Shown piece by piece: positions 1 to 12,201 of a stretch of 64,000 bases of DNA (the stretch's first letter is position 1; each line of letters begins with the position of its first letter). The notes under the pieces are model-generated. The model worked only from the letters and a program-made list of their open reading frames with translations, did not search any database and was not told the DNA's origin. The DNA lies in NCBI RefSeq assembly GCF_000801105.2, contig NC_079514.1:1674001-1738000 (forward strand), written 5' to 3'. This DNA is from Raphanus sativus (taxonomy: Eukaryota; Streptophyta; Magnoliopsida; Brassicales; Brassicaceae). The translations under genes and the position numbers were made by a program.

Positions 1-237
1 GCTCAATCAATCTTCTCATAAACTCAAACAAGTTTTCATACTTCGGTACAACAAAAGTATTGATTGTCAAAAGCAAAACTGCTTTGCCCAAAAAGAAAAG
101 GGTAAAAGAATATACAAATCCAATTCCAATACATAAAAAGAACATACATCCATGGTAAAAGATTAAACAAATATGTAAACAAGTTTTCTTCCCTATTTTG
201 ATTTTTATCCAAAACCACCCACTTAACATAATCTGAG

Positions 238-1877
238 TCAGTATAACACATTGAGAAGCTGCCGTTGCTTAGCTTCATCTGAGCGTAGTGAGTAGATATC
301 CGGTGGAGCTGTGATGCCTCCTTGCTGTACCAGTTTACCATTCTTCGGTTTGTGTTGATCGAGATAAACAACAACGACGCTTATGTCGTCATGGAAATGT
401 CTTCGAACTCCTCTGGCGATTTTCTTCATATCTCCATATCTCATTTCTCTCTTCTTTGCAGCTTCCTCGAGAGCTGCTCTTACGAGTCTTCGTGCAATTC
501 CCTGTAGTAGACCACAGAGAGTTAGAAATCTAAAATGTAGCTAGTAGAAAGTAAAAGACACAATAAACTTCGAGTTTAGGATATGGCAAACTTACAGCTC
601 TTGGGTGTTTGAGTACAATCTCTACGGCTGCTTCATCAGTAAGATGTTCCCAGAGACCGTCTGATGCAAATATGAGAAACAAGTCCTGTGGCTTAAGCTT
701 CCTTACAATGATGGAGGGTTCAGCTGTCATCGCAGGTCTCCTCAAAGGAATGGGATTCCCATGTTGCTGGAACACCGGATCCCTGTAAAACTCTGGTTTC
801 TTCAAGTACACATCCCCAATTGATCTCGATACCTATAGAGAAGCACATATACAAACGATTTAGCTAAACTCATATAGTCATATACAACGAGCTCAACAAC
901 ATTCATGGAAAGGTTCATCAACAACCACAAAGCATATCTCTTCATAATCATGTAGAGCTCTGACTACACTGGGGAAGAAACGTTGCAGGAGCCCCTTGTG
1001 AAGGATTCCTGGAACATTACAATCCCCCATCTATATCAAACTTAAAGTTACTCAAAAGAGAGAAGACACCATCATCACACTACTACACCTTTTATGCATA
1101 TAAACACATATTCACCATAGATACTAACATATCACAGAAGCAAACAAGTAAAAAAGCTCTAAGTAACGTACCTGAATAATGCCTTTAATCCTCCAAACTC
1201 CACGAATATACATAACAATCTGCGAATCATCAGGGTTAAGCGCCTTAACCTCCTTCCTCACTTCTTCAACAGCAACGTTATGATCAGTAGACAACCTCTC
1301 AGCTACAGCAACCCCTGAAACCACTCTCCCAAGAACCGCTCTCGAGTCCCCAAGATTCGCAACGTACAGCGTACCATCGGAGATAGCACCAAAGAGACAG
1401 CAAGTCCCCACAGTAGCCATCTGCGGTTTCGACGGTAAGGATCGTTTAACCATATGACAGAAATCATCCTCAGTTTCTTTAAATGCTTTTCTAATCACAT
1501 CCACAGAGAGTCCTCCTTCTTCTTTAGCGAACTCTGCAAATTAATGAAAAAAAAATCAGATTTTTGGAAGCTTTTGATATTGGAATGATGAGAAAGATGT
1601 GATTTTTTTTACTGTGGATGTAAGGGAAGAGATGTCTGTTAACGAATCTAGAAGCTTCGGGTCCGCCGTGGCCGTCGTGGACGCCGACGTAAGTGGCGGA
1701 GGATGATGTGAAGACCTGACTCTGATCCTCTAGTCTCGAATTGGCTTGAACTACCGCGATCGAATACTCTCCGCCGGCGTGCGGTCTCAGCTCCGATTGC
1801 CAGAGTAAGTTATCGCCGCTCGATCTGCTTCCTGGGCACCACCGCTCGAGAGGCCGCACTAGAGCTCGCAACATCAC
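238..1877 (-). CDS. clade D type protein phosphatase 2C, copy A
   Basis: This is a Mg/Mn-dependent serine/threonine phosphatase of the PP2C family, 375 residues from four exons: 1613-1877, 1172-1533, 596-832 and 238-501. All introns are GT-AG and the phases join without a break. The N-terminus (MLRALVRP), the ED pair at residues 50-51, DGHGG at 68-72, the GDSRAVLG block and the FASDGLWE block are all present. The C-terminal NVLY ending is typical of the SAUR-regulated clade D enzymes. From memory and local gene order the nearest Arabidopsis gene is At4g33920. Two tandem ATG codons begin the ORF, and the second matches the family start. One oddity is residue 67 of the metal-site motif, which is His here but Tyr in copy B and in relatives ([10 protein letters not shown]). 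The enzyme is probably intact, with activity uncertain because of this change. Confidence 0.9.
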
Positions 1878-3062
1878 TTACTGTTAGGGTTTTAGCTGAT
1901 TCCAAGTTCTGAGAGTAGAATTGTAATTGATTCGATTGGGAGTGAGATCGAATGGTTTAGATTGGATTGAGATCGGTTTTGATTTTTCGACGAATGTTTG
2001 GGTGTGTGTTGATCTGATTGATTGTTAGTTAGGTTTGAATGGAATGTGTGTTTGTTTGAGTTTGGTGAAACAAAACCGCGTTATGAAGATGAATATGAAA
2101 GATGACTTTGGACTCTGTCGTTTTTTATACATGTCCGTAGACTACGCGTCGTTTTCTTTATTTGCCGTGCTTTTTCAATCTTTTTTTTTTAATTTATTCA
2201 ACGCGTTGTTTATTTATTTTCCACCTCCGTTTGACAATTTACACTGAATAAAACAAAGTTTTGGGCGGGCACATAAAAACATAAAACGTCATTTTTCCAA
2301 TATTTTAAATAAATATCTTTCTTATAGAACAATTCAACGTGGTCCAACGAAAATATCTACTCTGACTCCTCATCAATTTTCCATCTGAAATCAACAGCTG
2401 CTACTTTAATGAATTTTAGAGAGAAAAAAAATATATATATAGTGTTTTATTTTAGTGTAATGTATTTACATTTATATAATACACCGTCAATATTCAAAGG
2501 TTATATTTATATAAAAACATGCCTTTGTAAAACTAAATCCATGTCAAGAGTATGTAAAGATAATCGAAGTTAAATTGTGGAAGAAACTATATTAAATTCA
2601 TTTGCGAGCATATGAATTGTTCAGGAGGATAAGAGATGCAAAGGCGTGTCTCATTGACTTATTTCATTACAAGTTACAGGCACTTCTATAAGTAAATTCT
2701 ATTTTGAATTGTTTTGTCAACCAATTGATACTAGTAATATTCGGTATATTAGTATGGAGATGTTGTGATAAGAGGTGAGTAAAGCTGTAGCCAACGTGTA
2801 TCTGATATATACTTGCATGTCGGTTAAGAGAAATGGATAACTATTGGATACAATTTCTGGCTAATCTACTCATCTTAGGGGTTGTATTTAGACTAATCTA
2901 CATTTGGTTCATCACGTTACATTCTGTTTCCAGCATTACTATAGAATTGATCAACATATGGTGAATGTAGTTGTACTGATTAGTGTTAATTTAATAGCAA
3001 GTTGGGCATTTTATTCTATTAATCACAAAGAAATTGTTTACAATTGTAATTAAGAAACTGAC
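1878..3062. other. shared 5' flank of PP2C copy A
   Basis: This AT-rich flank is nearly identical to the corresponding part of copy B. The proximal part (1878-2250) probably holds the PP2C leader and promoter. At 2731-2738 lies the single octamer CTAGTAAT, which is duplicated around the hAT element in copy B. At 2979-3000 lie the 22 bases that the LINE replaced in copy B. I see no convincing gene in this stretch. Confidence 0.6.
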
Positions 3063-3760
3063 GTGAACGGATTGTATACTGTGGGTATATCAATTAATCT
3101 TGTTTTATCATCACGTTGCAGCTTCAAGAATAAGAAAGATATTATATCTTCTAGTCAAACTCTATGTTTGTCATGTAGAACTGATCAAAATGGTGAATAT
3201 GGTAGTAATGATTATTTTAAGCTAATTTCAAGTTGCATGATCTAGTTAAGAAAACTGACATGGACGGACTTGTGTGTCGATACGCTGTCGATACATTGCC
3301 CCAAGCTGTTGGACTCTTTCGAAGAAGACACGTATGTTTCCATTATTTTGTTCCTTGGGTTCAACTAAAAATGGCACGTATTGAGTTGGAAACTGGAGGG
3401 CTATATATTTGCGGAACTTTGCAAATGCACACCAATCCTAAACTATTAATGAGAGAGCAAAGATTAATGTCAAACCTTTTACTTTGGCTCTCCGGAAAGG
3501 ACAAACTGCTGAGATCACTAAGGGCACTCGAACAAGGTTTTTCTTCTCTCATATTACATTATTTTTTAGAGTCCATCATCTTTCTATAAACATTCTAATA
3601 TTCATGACTAACCGTTCCTGGTGTATTGTAACAGCTTAAGAACCTTGTTAGTGCTTTAGAAGAGACTACTGGTGCTCTGTATTTGGTTGAAAGGAATATT
3701 ACAAAAGCTACCATGATCCCAAGGTAGCTTTCGTTGAGCGCTTATCACTCCTTTAGTTAC
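3063..3760 (+). pseudogene. unidentified gene remnant, copy A
   Basis: An open stretch at 3233-3589 encodes a 118-residue peptide (it includes MARIELETGGLYICGTLQMH). An intron-like GT-AG interval and a second coding-like piece follow near 3634-3720. The same stretch in copy B (42383-43040) is almost identical but carries 12 extra in-frame bases. Joining the two pieces at the obvious splice sites gives a stop, so I treat this as a remnant of a multi-exon gene. I do not recognise the family. It sits between the PP2C and kelch genes in both copies. Confidence 0.4.
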
Positions 3761-4062
3761 AGTTTTTGGAGATTGCAAAATCTTGCAATCTAACCAGTGG
3801 AATATTAGATCCAGATCTATAAACTCCACTAACCTTTTAATTTCGAGACTCAATAAGAAACTTACCAATAAAGTTGCTCTTAAAGATAAAAAGAATATAT
3901 CCTTTTTGTCAACAAAAAGGAAAATATCCTAGTTGTAAAATATACTTATGTTTTAAATACACGTTGATCCTTATGAGATTAGGAATGGAATATTCTCCCT
4001 ATATATTAATATCTATAGCGGAGATTGGGAGAGACATTTTTTTTTTTAAGATTACCGAGTTT

Positions 4063-4070
4063 TATAAATA
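4063..4070 (+). promoter_or_regulatory. TATA box of kelch gene copy A
   Basis: TATAAATA lies 57 bp upstream of the ATG at 4127. The identical box sits at 43381-43388 in copy B at the same distance. Confidence 0.6.
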
Positions 4071-4126
4071 GTTGCTTACTTGATAAGCAACCTTAACCTA
4101 AGAGAGAAAAGTGATCGCCAACAACC

Positions 4127-5245
4127 ATGATTGATAGAGAAGAGCCACCGGTCAATAACTTGCTGATGTTATCTGATGATTTGGTATTAAACTGCTTAGC
4201 CCACGTCTCAAGATTATACTATCCAACTCTATATTTAGTTTGTAAACGATTTCGGTCTCTCCTTGCTTCAGTGGACCTTTTCCAAATCCGAACCCTCTTA
4301 GGCCTAACAGAGAGTTTTGTCTATGTGTGCTTACGACTCCATACTGATCCTAGCCAACTAGGTTGGTTCATTCTCTGCCAGAGACCAAATACCTCAAGAA
4401 AAGTTTTGGTCCCGATATCTATTCCCAGTCCTACATGTGCATCTTTGTCCGGTGTTGCAGTGGTTGGTCCTAATATATACGTCATTGGCGGTGGATCAAA
4501 GAATAATGCTTGGTCCAGCGTTATGGTCATGGACAGTCGTTTTTACACATGGCGTGAGGCTCCAAGCATGCGTGTAGCCCGTGTGCTCCCATCTGCTTGC
4601 GTCGTTGATGAGAAAATATATGTTGCGGGAGGCTATGATAATCTCGATTCAACGAACTGGATGGAGGTTTTTGATACGAAGACTCAAACTTGGGAGTTTC
4701 TACATATCCCGAGCGAGGAGATATGCTTAGGGTCTGAGTACCAAAGCGCAAAGTATGAAGGAACCGTCTATATGAGGTCTCGGAAGAAACGTGCGACTTA
4801 CAAGTTGCATAAAGGTAGATGGAGAGCGGCAGACATAGGGATGAATAGAGGATGGGCTTCGTCGCGATACTCTTATTGTGTGATAGAGAACGTCTTCTAT
4901 CGTTACAGTGATAAGAAGATACATTGGTATGACGTCCGAAAAAAAGTATGGACAACTGTTAAGGGTTTGGAAAGATTCTCTATGTTGCTTTTTTCTAAGG
5001 GTAACGTTCAGTTGGCCGATCATGGTGGGAAAATAGCGATTTTGTGCGAGGAGTATGTGTTTGCTGGTAAGAGTATAACGATTTGGTGTGCAGAAATTAT
5101 CCTTGAAAAACGCCAAAATCAGGAAATTTGGGGGACACTCGAATGCTTTGAGAATGTGTTAATATCCAAAGATAATCCCTATATATCCAATAAGGCAGAC
5201 GGTACAGTGGGTTTAGTGCATGCTTTAACTTCTACGGTTTGGTGA
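4127..5245 (+). CDS. F-box/kelch-repeat protein, copy A
   Basis: This single-exon gene of 372 residues is a putative substrate receptor of an SCF ubiquitin ligase. The F-box spans about residues 10-52 ([15 protein letters not shown] then [12 protein letters not shown]) and would bind a SKP1/ASK adaptor. Kelch-type beta-propeller repeats follow from about residue 108, with GG pairs at 121-122 and 168-169 and conserved W residues. The length is normal for the large Brassicaceae kelch F-box family. Copy A has Tyr at residue 36 within the F-box where copy B has the usual Ser. Other differences from copy B are conservative or sit in loops. No premature stops occur. The substrate is unknown. The gene resembles the At4g33900 type that also occurs at 53768-54817, but the two are well diverged. 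Confidence 0.9.
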   Translation: MIDREEPPVNNLLMLSDDLVLNCLAHVSRLYYPTLYLVCKRFRSLLASVDLFQIRTLLGLTESFVYVCLRLHTDPSQLGWFILCQRPNTSRKVLVPISIPSPTCASLSGVAVVGPNIYVIGGGSKNNAWSSVMVMDSRFYTWREAPSMRVARVLPSACVVDEKIYVAGGYDNLDSTNWMEVFDTKTQTWEFLHIPSEEICLGSEYQSAKYEGTVYMRSRKKRATYKLHKGRWRAADIGMNRGWASSRYSYCVIENVFYRYSDKKIHWYDVRKKVWTTVKGLERFSMLLFSKGNVQLADHGGKIAILCEEYVFAGKSITIWCAEIILEKRQNQEIWGTLECFENVLISKDNPYISNKADGTVGLVHALTSTVW

Positions 5246-7013
5246 ACTGAACCCATTCACCAATGCAAATATTATAATGTTTTGTTCTCTTTTTTTTTCA
5301 AAAATATTTCTTTGAGAATTATTTGTTTTCTATATATCTTCTGCAATGTGAATATTCTACTGAATTGTAGTTGAATAGTTAAAAGTTAATTACAAAAAAA
5401 AAATCAACAAATCTATTGCTTACAAGTATCATATTAGGTTTTAGTGGGGTTCTAAGAGCACCTTCATCGCGGTCTCCTAGGCCCGTAATTAGTGTTTTTA
5501 GCTTTTAAAAAAAAAGGAAAATCCTCCTATACATTAAAAGAGAAGTCATTTTAGTGATTTTTGCTTAGGTGGCATTCATAGAGAGCTTCTAGGATTAATT
5601 CTCTTAATTTTATTGGTTAAATTTTTGATAATTTCTTTTTCATTTATTTTTTATAATCGACCAAACATTACCAAATTTGAATCCATATAATTAATACAGT
5701 CTTATTAATATAGTATATTTGATCGACACAAACATTACCAAATTTGAATCCATATAATTAATACGTTCTTAACAATGACATACTTTATGGATAAGGCATT
5801 CATATTAGAAATTTGGAAAGCTTCTCAAATATAGAAATTATAGAAAGATTAATAATATTTTATTTCTTACTTTTAATATTTATAAACTATAAAATATAAT
5901 GAACGAAATTTTATATAAGATAATTATAATAGTTTTATACTCTACTTGATGAATTGTATTCGAATATAATTATATAATAATTATTTTAAATATTAAAAAA
6001 TCCAAATTTTTTTATTAACATTATTTTTAGATTATTTATCGTTGTTTAAAGAATAAATTTATCAGAATTTTAAAATAATTTACAGAATGTTATAAATTAT
6101 TTATAAAAAATAAATTTACTATATATTGATTGAGAAGTCACATAAGTGATTTTTATTACGTGTCGATCATAAATGAACTCTTAATTATTATAATTTTATT
6201 GGCCGATAATTTTTAATTTTATTTATTATAATCTTTCTATATATTAAAAGAAAGTACATTTGCCAGCTGGCACTCTCACAGCCTTTCTCATAAGAATTCT
6301 ATCGATTCTATTGGTTGATTTTTTAGAATTTCTTTTTGATTTATTTTTTCCATCGACACTACTAAAAAGGGAAGCCCTCTAAATACTTACCTTATTTTGT
6401 AATTTCGATATATCATTTAATTCATCGATCCCACTATAATAGAAAAGTACCATTGAATACTAATTGCAAGGAAAAAAATAATTTAATGACCAATTAACAT
6501 CACTTTTCAAATGAGTTACATAATATTATTTATAACTATTTATGGTAACTAATTGTCGAAAGTATGATATAAAGCCATTTTATTAATTCAAATAAATATT
6601 TTAGATTCCAAATGGTTTACATAATATTATTAATAACTATTTATGGTAACTAATTGTCGAAAATATGGTATATAAAGTCATTTTATCAATTCAAATAAAT
6701 ATTTTGGTTTATTATTTTATGTAGTCTATAGATATATAAGAATATAAAGTCATTTTATCAAATCAAATAATTTATTTTAATTCATTGATCCCCCTATAAA
6801 AGGAAAGTAACATTGAATACTAATTGAAAAGGAAAAAATAATTTAATTCCCCTATTAACATTACTCGCGCAAAAATATTAGTTAATACATGTAATAATTA
6901 GTTTCCTTATTACAAATGGAAAGAATTCTGTTGATCTTATTGATTGATTTTTTAGAATTTATTTTTCGATTTATTTTAATCATCGACATTACTAAAAACG
7001 AAATCACTTTAAT
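5246..7013. other. AT-rich repeat-filled intergenic DNA
   Basis: After the duplication border at 5455 there is no gene. Sequence resembling Helitron 5' ends (CTATACATTAAAAGAGAAG and related) begins at about 5528, and a second type begins near 6236. Short internal direct repeats are present, for example around 6525-6560 and 6608-6640. I could not pair these starts with 3' ends, so they are listed as degenerate repeats only. Confidence 0.5.
5522..5820 (+). repeat. Helitron-like repeat H1, copy 1
   Basis: This repeat is about 94% similar by eye to 45481-45790 and also to 45861-46170. It begins with a Helitron-like CCTATACATTAAAAGAG start and contains a doubled internal motif (ACCAAATTTGAATCCATATA occurs twice). 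It lies just past kelch copy A, as its relatives lie past kelch copy B, so it may be the true outer part of the duplication. Confidence 0.7.
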
Positions 7014-7948
7014 ACTTAACTTTTGTGTTTTCTCGATTCAAAGAACATCTTTTTGCGATCATTTCTGTGTTTAACTCATTAAATACTCACTAAATATTTT
7101 AGATCTCAGAGAAACAAAATTAATTGACAAGATATTTTCTCTACTAAAATCATGCGTTTAAAACTTAATATTTATGGCGAGACTTGTCAACCAAAATTCT
7201 TGTACAATCTATTCACGAGATATTCTCCTTTAGCTTTATCAAGAAGACTAGATTTTGACCCGCGCTTTGGAAGCGCGGAATATTTTACGATGAAAAATTT
7301 CACTAATAATTTAACAAATATTTTGGTAATTTTTAAAGAGTGTGTATTTAAAATATTTTTGCATTTAAATCAGTGTTTTTAAATTCAACCCGATTGTGAT
7401 TATACCGGTTAATCCGGAGATCTGACAATTCAATTTAGGTTTTTTAAAATATACATATTAAAAAAATCACTAAAACCCGAAACTAACCGATTGAACTGAT
7501 GGATGATCGATATGTAATCTAATTGGATTTAAATTGTAATAGTTTCATAATTTGTAATCTTATAATCCAAATTTTAAAGTTTATTTTTTTCAATTTATGA
7601 AATATATAACGTTTCTACAAATTTTAAGAGAAAATGATATATATAAAATAACTAAGATTAATTATTGTATTGTTTGGAAACATTGATAGTAGTATAAAAA
7701 TATATTGTTTGGAAACATTGATAGTAGTATAAAGAAATAAATATATTGTTTGGAAACATGGATAGTAGTATAAAGAAAGGAACATTAGTGATTTAATGTA
7801 GGTTAACTATAAAGTATAAAAGTGTATTTAATTTAAAAACTTACAAAATAAATGTTAGGTCCAACATAATGTTTCTGTTTTAATAAGATAGATATTCCAA
7901 AAATAATATTGCGTTATAAATATAAGATTTATTGAGAATTTATTAAAA
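7014..7948 (+). repeat. direct repeat D1, interrupted by a Helitron
   Basis: Bases 7014-7247 plus 7893-7948 match the uninterrupted 9684-9970. The interruption is exactly the Helitron at 7248-7892. The repeat itself is AT-rich with no protein I recognise. Confidence 0.85.
7248..7892 (-). mobile_element. non-autonomous Helitron (645 bp), ends proven by an empty site
   Basis: On the minus strand the element begins TCTATCTTATTAAAACAG at 7892. It ends with a GC-rich hairpin (CCGCGC stem, about 7258-7282) followed by CTAG at 7251-7248. It sits between A (7247) and T (7893), the standard Helitron target. The related repeat at 9684-9970 reads straight through A9916/T9917, giving the unoccupied site. 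No protein is encoded. Confidence 0.92.
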
Positions 7949-8693
7949 AATTATACTTCTTAGCTTATCATGCAAGCTAAATCAATGAGAAGCGTCCATC
8001 AATTTACTATAAATAAGACATCCACAGTAGAAGAAACGAAATCATTGAACTTTGTATTCTGAACTTTTAATGTTAATAATGTTCTGAATTTTTTTTTTCT
8101 TATTTTAGAACATTAAGCTTTTATATTTCATGAGAGCTGATTTTTCTTTTGGTTTATATGCAGATACTTTATTATGACGATTTATCCACTGAAGCTATAT
8201 ATCGATTTGATTGTACACCTCTTTGATATATCATTTCGATAACATCTTTGTTCCTCAATCTGGTAAAAAAAAGTTTACTCAATTTGATAACATCTCTCAG
8301 TTATATCATTTCAATAGCATCTTTTTTTGTGTTGCGAATACTTTTTTTTATTAGTAGAATTATATTATTGTTTAGAATTATAAGCTTATATATATACATA
8401 TTGTTTTTTGGTTTAGAATTATATTTCAGACCTCTAAGAGTTCACCATTCGGTCCTGCAAAAGATGTGCGCTTAGAATGGTATTTTCTCTATTGTACATC
8501 AAAATTGGATAATCACATTATATTTTTAAAATATTAGTAGGATGGTATTTTCTCTACTGAAATAATATCTTATTTCCTAATCTCATGCTTTAATATTTAA
8601 ATTGTAAGGGTAATATTTTTAAATTAAATCATTAGTGTAAACTATTCCCGATATATTCTCTTTTTTATTTTTAAAATGTAATTTTAATAACAA
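7949..8693. other. AT-rich spacer without a gene
   Basis: I see no coding, RNA or transposon termini in this interval. Local ORFs are low-complexity products of AT-rich DNA. Confidence 0.5.
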
Positions 8694-9568
8694 CTAGAGC
8701 TTGACCCGTGCGTCCGCACGGATTGTTATTTTCATTTTTATATAAATGAATATTATTTAAATGTTTATTAGTTTATATTTTAAATATTTATCATATTTTA
8801 AATATTTTATAAATACAACAAAGAAAATAGTGAGCCGTGCCCGCTACTAAACTTTTGACAAAATATTGACCTATTGATATGTTTGAATAATATTTCTTTT
8901 TAACATGAAATTATTTTTCAAATGTAATAAAAATTTTAAATATTTTGATCAGATATTACGGTGAGGTTTAGATACATTAGAAAAAATATTTGGTTATAAA
9001 CATTAAACATTGTTATACAAAGATATTTAAATTTTCTTGTTGAAAATAATTTATAGTAACTGAAATGATTAAACGTATATGTTAGAAATTTTTGAAATAT
9101 ATTAATCTTAAGTGAGATTAAATTATATTAAAAATAATATTCACTTACAAATATTTCATATTGTTCTATAAGTTGTTTAAAGATATTTAAATCTTAGCAT
9201 TATAAAATTTTATTGTTCAATAATTAATGCTAAGTTAAACATATATTTTAGGAATATTCATAATATTGTTTAATATCTAATTTAAACTTGATTTTTGTTC
9301 AAAAATAATTAATGGTAACATTATCCAAGTTTTATATAGTTAAAATCGATATTAATTTGAATATCCTCTAAAATTAGTTAATTGGTTTAAGGAAATATAT
9401 TAAATACGAAAATTAAGTTAAGTTTGATTTAGGAAATAGTTTAATAAATAGAAAAAAAATGATTCATTAAGATAGATTCATTTAATTACTTCAGTGGCAT
9501 GTCATTGTAAACAAGTTTGAAAACTTAGGGATATTTTATATTTGTACTTCTGTTTTAATAATATAAGA
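8694..9568 (-). mobile_element. non-autonomous Helitron (875 bp)
   Basis: On the minus strand it starts TCTTATATTATTAAAACAG at 9568. It ends with a perfect 7-bp hairpin (CCGTGCG/CGCACGG, near 8706-8721) and CTAG at 8697-8694. The flanks are A and T as expected. Its 5' end is closely related to that of the element at 7248-7892. The interior is AT-rich and non-coding. Confidence 0.85.
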
Positions 9569-9683
9569 TATATTCCATAAATAATCCTAACTTATAGGTA
9601 GATAAATTTTAAAGTTAATTTGAGAATATTCTGGAACATAGCTTATTGTGAAAGTTAAATATTTTAGTAAAGTCTAGCATTTT

Positions 9684-9970
9684 ACTTACCTTTTGTGTTT
9701 TCTCGATTCAAAGAACATCTTTTTGAGAACTCTTTCTGTGTTTAATTCATTAATACCTACTAAATATTTTAGATGTCAGAGAAACGAAATTAATTGACAA
9801 AATATTTCTCTCCAAAAATCATGCATTTAAAACTTAATATTTAGGGTGATACTTGTCAACCAAAATTCTGGTGCAATCTATTCACGAGATGTTCTCCTTT
9901 AGCTTTATCAACAAGATATTCCAAAAATAAAATTACCTTATGAGTAAGATTTATTGAGAATTTATTAAAA
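9684..9970 (+). repeat. direct repeat D2, uninterrupted copy
   Basis: This copy matches 7014-7948 without the Helitron. It preserves the A/T target at 9916/9917. Confidence 0.85.
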
Positions 9971-10183
9971 GAATATTTTAAATAAATCTAACTTGCGCAG
10001 AAGAGTAATATTTAATTCAAATCAGCTTATGATATTGTAGATTTAATAACTTTCTTATTCAATTTAAATATTTATTATGAAAAATTAATATTTTCTGCTT
10101 TTTCCTTCTAAACATGTATTATACTTTATAATTGCTTATTATTTATAGTTACAATAGCATACTAATGAGATGAACCTTTTCTT

Positions 10184-11070
10184 TTGCAGGTCATGATGTT
10201 GCAGTCATTAGGTGATATTTCCTCAGGTTCTTTGATTTTTCAGGAACTCCTTTGTCTAAAAGAAAAAGCCAAGAAGATCATGACAGTAGTCTTGAGATCA
10301 ACACTATGTCATTTAACAGTTATTTATTTACTTGTTTATTATAGTTCTCACAATTTGCCTGACTGAAAAATATGTCCATATTTATCACATTAATGATGAT
10401 TGCAACATCACGTAACATATATTCATCATATTTAATTCAAAAGATTGATTGGTAATAATTAAAATGATTTATGTTAACACATTAAATTCAAAAAAATCTA
10501 GATAGCAATAAAAAATGTAATAAATTGTACGAATATAATATTTGATACTAACTTATCGTGCAACCATATCAACACTGTTGTATATACATATATTATATAT
10601 TTATATATATAATATCTTACATTTTTTATGGTCTACATTTAAAGTTGCTTATTATTTCAAAACTTAATCTAATGACATTTTTTAGAAAAAAATATAAATT
10701 CTCTGTTATCCGAAAGGACGATGATGAAGAAAATATTGAAACTATTAAAGAAGCATGTTATGGGGCATCAGCAAAAAAGATCTACGCAAGTTGTTTGTAT
10801 CCTATTGCTAACACATAGTATCACAAATCCAGAAAACGTTTGCAATTGCTACTTGGGAAAAACTCACAAGATATATTATGCAACCAAAGAAAAGGTACGG
10901 ATAAACCAAGTTAGCTTATGTTTTTATCAAAAAAAATGTTAATAGATCAAATTAACTTTTACATGTTCTTTCAGGCTTGTGTTTATCAGAAGATCAAATT
11001 AAGAGTTTATCTTTGGAGGAGATTGAATCAATCATGCGTTTGAATCGGAAGCTCATTGACGTTGTTTAAG
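10184..11070 (+). pseudogene. decayed Helitron protein fragments (RPA-like and helicase pieces)
   Basis: Behind an AG acceptor at about 10190 the reading frames give a tail like that of Helitron-associated replication protein A (GTPLSKRKSQEDHDSS, near 10246-10295). Farther on, near 10980-11065, the peptide LSEDQIKSLSLEEIESIM resembles the segment of Helitron helicases around LTDDQIKN. Stops and frame changes separate the pieces. I infer the worn internal part of a larger Helitron whose 3' end is at 12230. Confidence 0.5.
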
Positions 11071-11400
11071 TTTGAAATGTGTTATCAATAGTATACTCTT
11101 CTATTGGTTAAGCTGTGGCTTTGTTAGATTTTCTATTAATTAAATTTTTTGTTTTACTTTTGTAGAATTCGCGATATTGTAATGATATAAATCAATATAA
11201 AAGATATTTTTCTCACTATTAATAGGTGAAGAGAGAGAGATAGAGAGAGAGAGAGGGCAGAGAGAGGGAGAGGGAGGCAGAGGGAAGAGGAGGAGAAGAG
11301 GAGGGTGGCGGAGGGAGAGGAGGAGGGCGGAGGGAGGATGAGAGGGGGAAGAGAGAAGAGAGAGAGGGGGGAGAGAGGAGGGGGAGAGGGGGGGAGAGAG

Positions 11401-11438
<38 letters not shown>

Positions 11439-12200
11439 TTAGTGTTACGGTATATCCAAAAAAATATTGTATATAAAATATTGTATAATATCGAATTATT
11501 TTTATTGTACAATTGCTAACAAAATTTGACATTTTTTGCAGTTTCTATGGGATTTTTTTAATTCATAATTGTTCTTCTTCTTTTTATTATTACTTATGAA
11601 TTAATATTTAAAAATTTTATCACATTTTCTTTTCAGGTTTCTATGGGATTTGATACCTATGAGATTTTTATCACATTTTTAATACTCACTATTTCCTGTA
11701 TATTTTTCTTACATTTGTTTTTTTTATTAGTTAACTTTTATTAAAAACATACTAACGATGTTGATATCTTTTTTACTTTAGTTAACATTCATTTGTTTTA
11801 TTTTATATACTTTTGTGACTTTTTAAGTTGTTGTTTCAGTTTTATATTGAATTTAGTTCACATAATTTATGTGTACATAATTTATGTTTTTAAAACATAA
11901 TTTTTCTTTTTAAAAAATTAAGCGACAAAGAGCCTAATTAAACCGATCAAAAAAAACAAACCGAACCGAATATAAACTAAACTGGACATAAAGCACACCG
12001 AACTAGACTAAATATGGTTTACTTCAGTTGAAAAAAATTATTAAATCGAACTAAACAAACCAACCGAACCGAAAAAGTAACGAATTCCACCCTTACATGC
12101 ATCTTGGAGATTTGCGCAAATCATGTCTCAGCATTGAAACTCTCACTTGTTCCACCTTCTCTTACATTTGAACTCAACCGATATAATATAATATTTTATA
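11071..12200. other. AT-rich Helitron interior or intergenic DNA
   Basis: Apart from the purine microsatellite at 11222-11437 this stretch has no gene. Around 11930-12090 there is a segment rich in AACCGAACCGAA-type motifs ending TTCCACCCTTA. It resembles one end of a hAT-type MITE, but the other end was not found. Confidence 0.4.
11222..11437. repeat. GA-rich microsatellite
   Basis: About 215 bp of almost pure purine (GAGAGA, GGGAGA, GGAGGA) ends in a (GA)n run. The proline/serine ORFs predicted on the other strand are products of this repeat. Confidence 0.9.
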
Positions 12201-12201
12201 T

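Larger units (their letters stand above)
1..5455. repeat. segmental duplication, copy A
   Basis: This block matches 36617-44772 in the same orientation. It holds the PP2C gene, an unidentified remnant and a kelch F-box gene. The match begins at the window edge, so the true left border may lie outside. It ends cleanly near 5455, although a related repeat follows at 5522 as it does at 45481 beyond copy B. Coding differences from copy B are few (about eight residues in the 372-residue kelch protein). Copy A has no hAT or LINE insertion and so shows the pre-insertion state of both sites (2731-2738 and 2979-3000). Confidence 0.95.

Noticed and set aside
4321..5116. Minus-strand ORFs across the kelch genes (also at 43639-44434)
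   Set aside because: They overlap the kelch coding frame entirely and have no family features.
11140..11532. Serine/proline-rich minus-strand proteins
   Set aside because: They are translations of a GA microsatellite.
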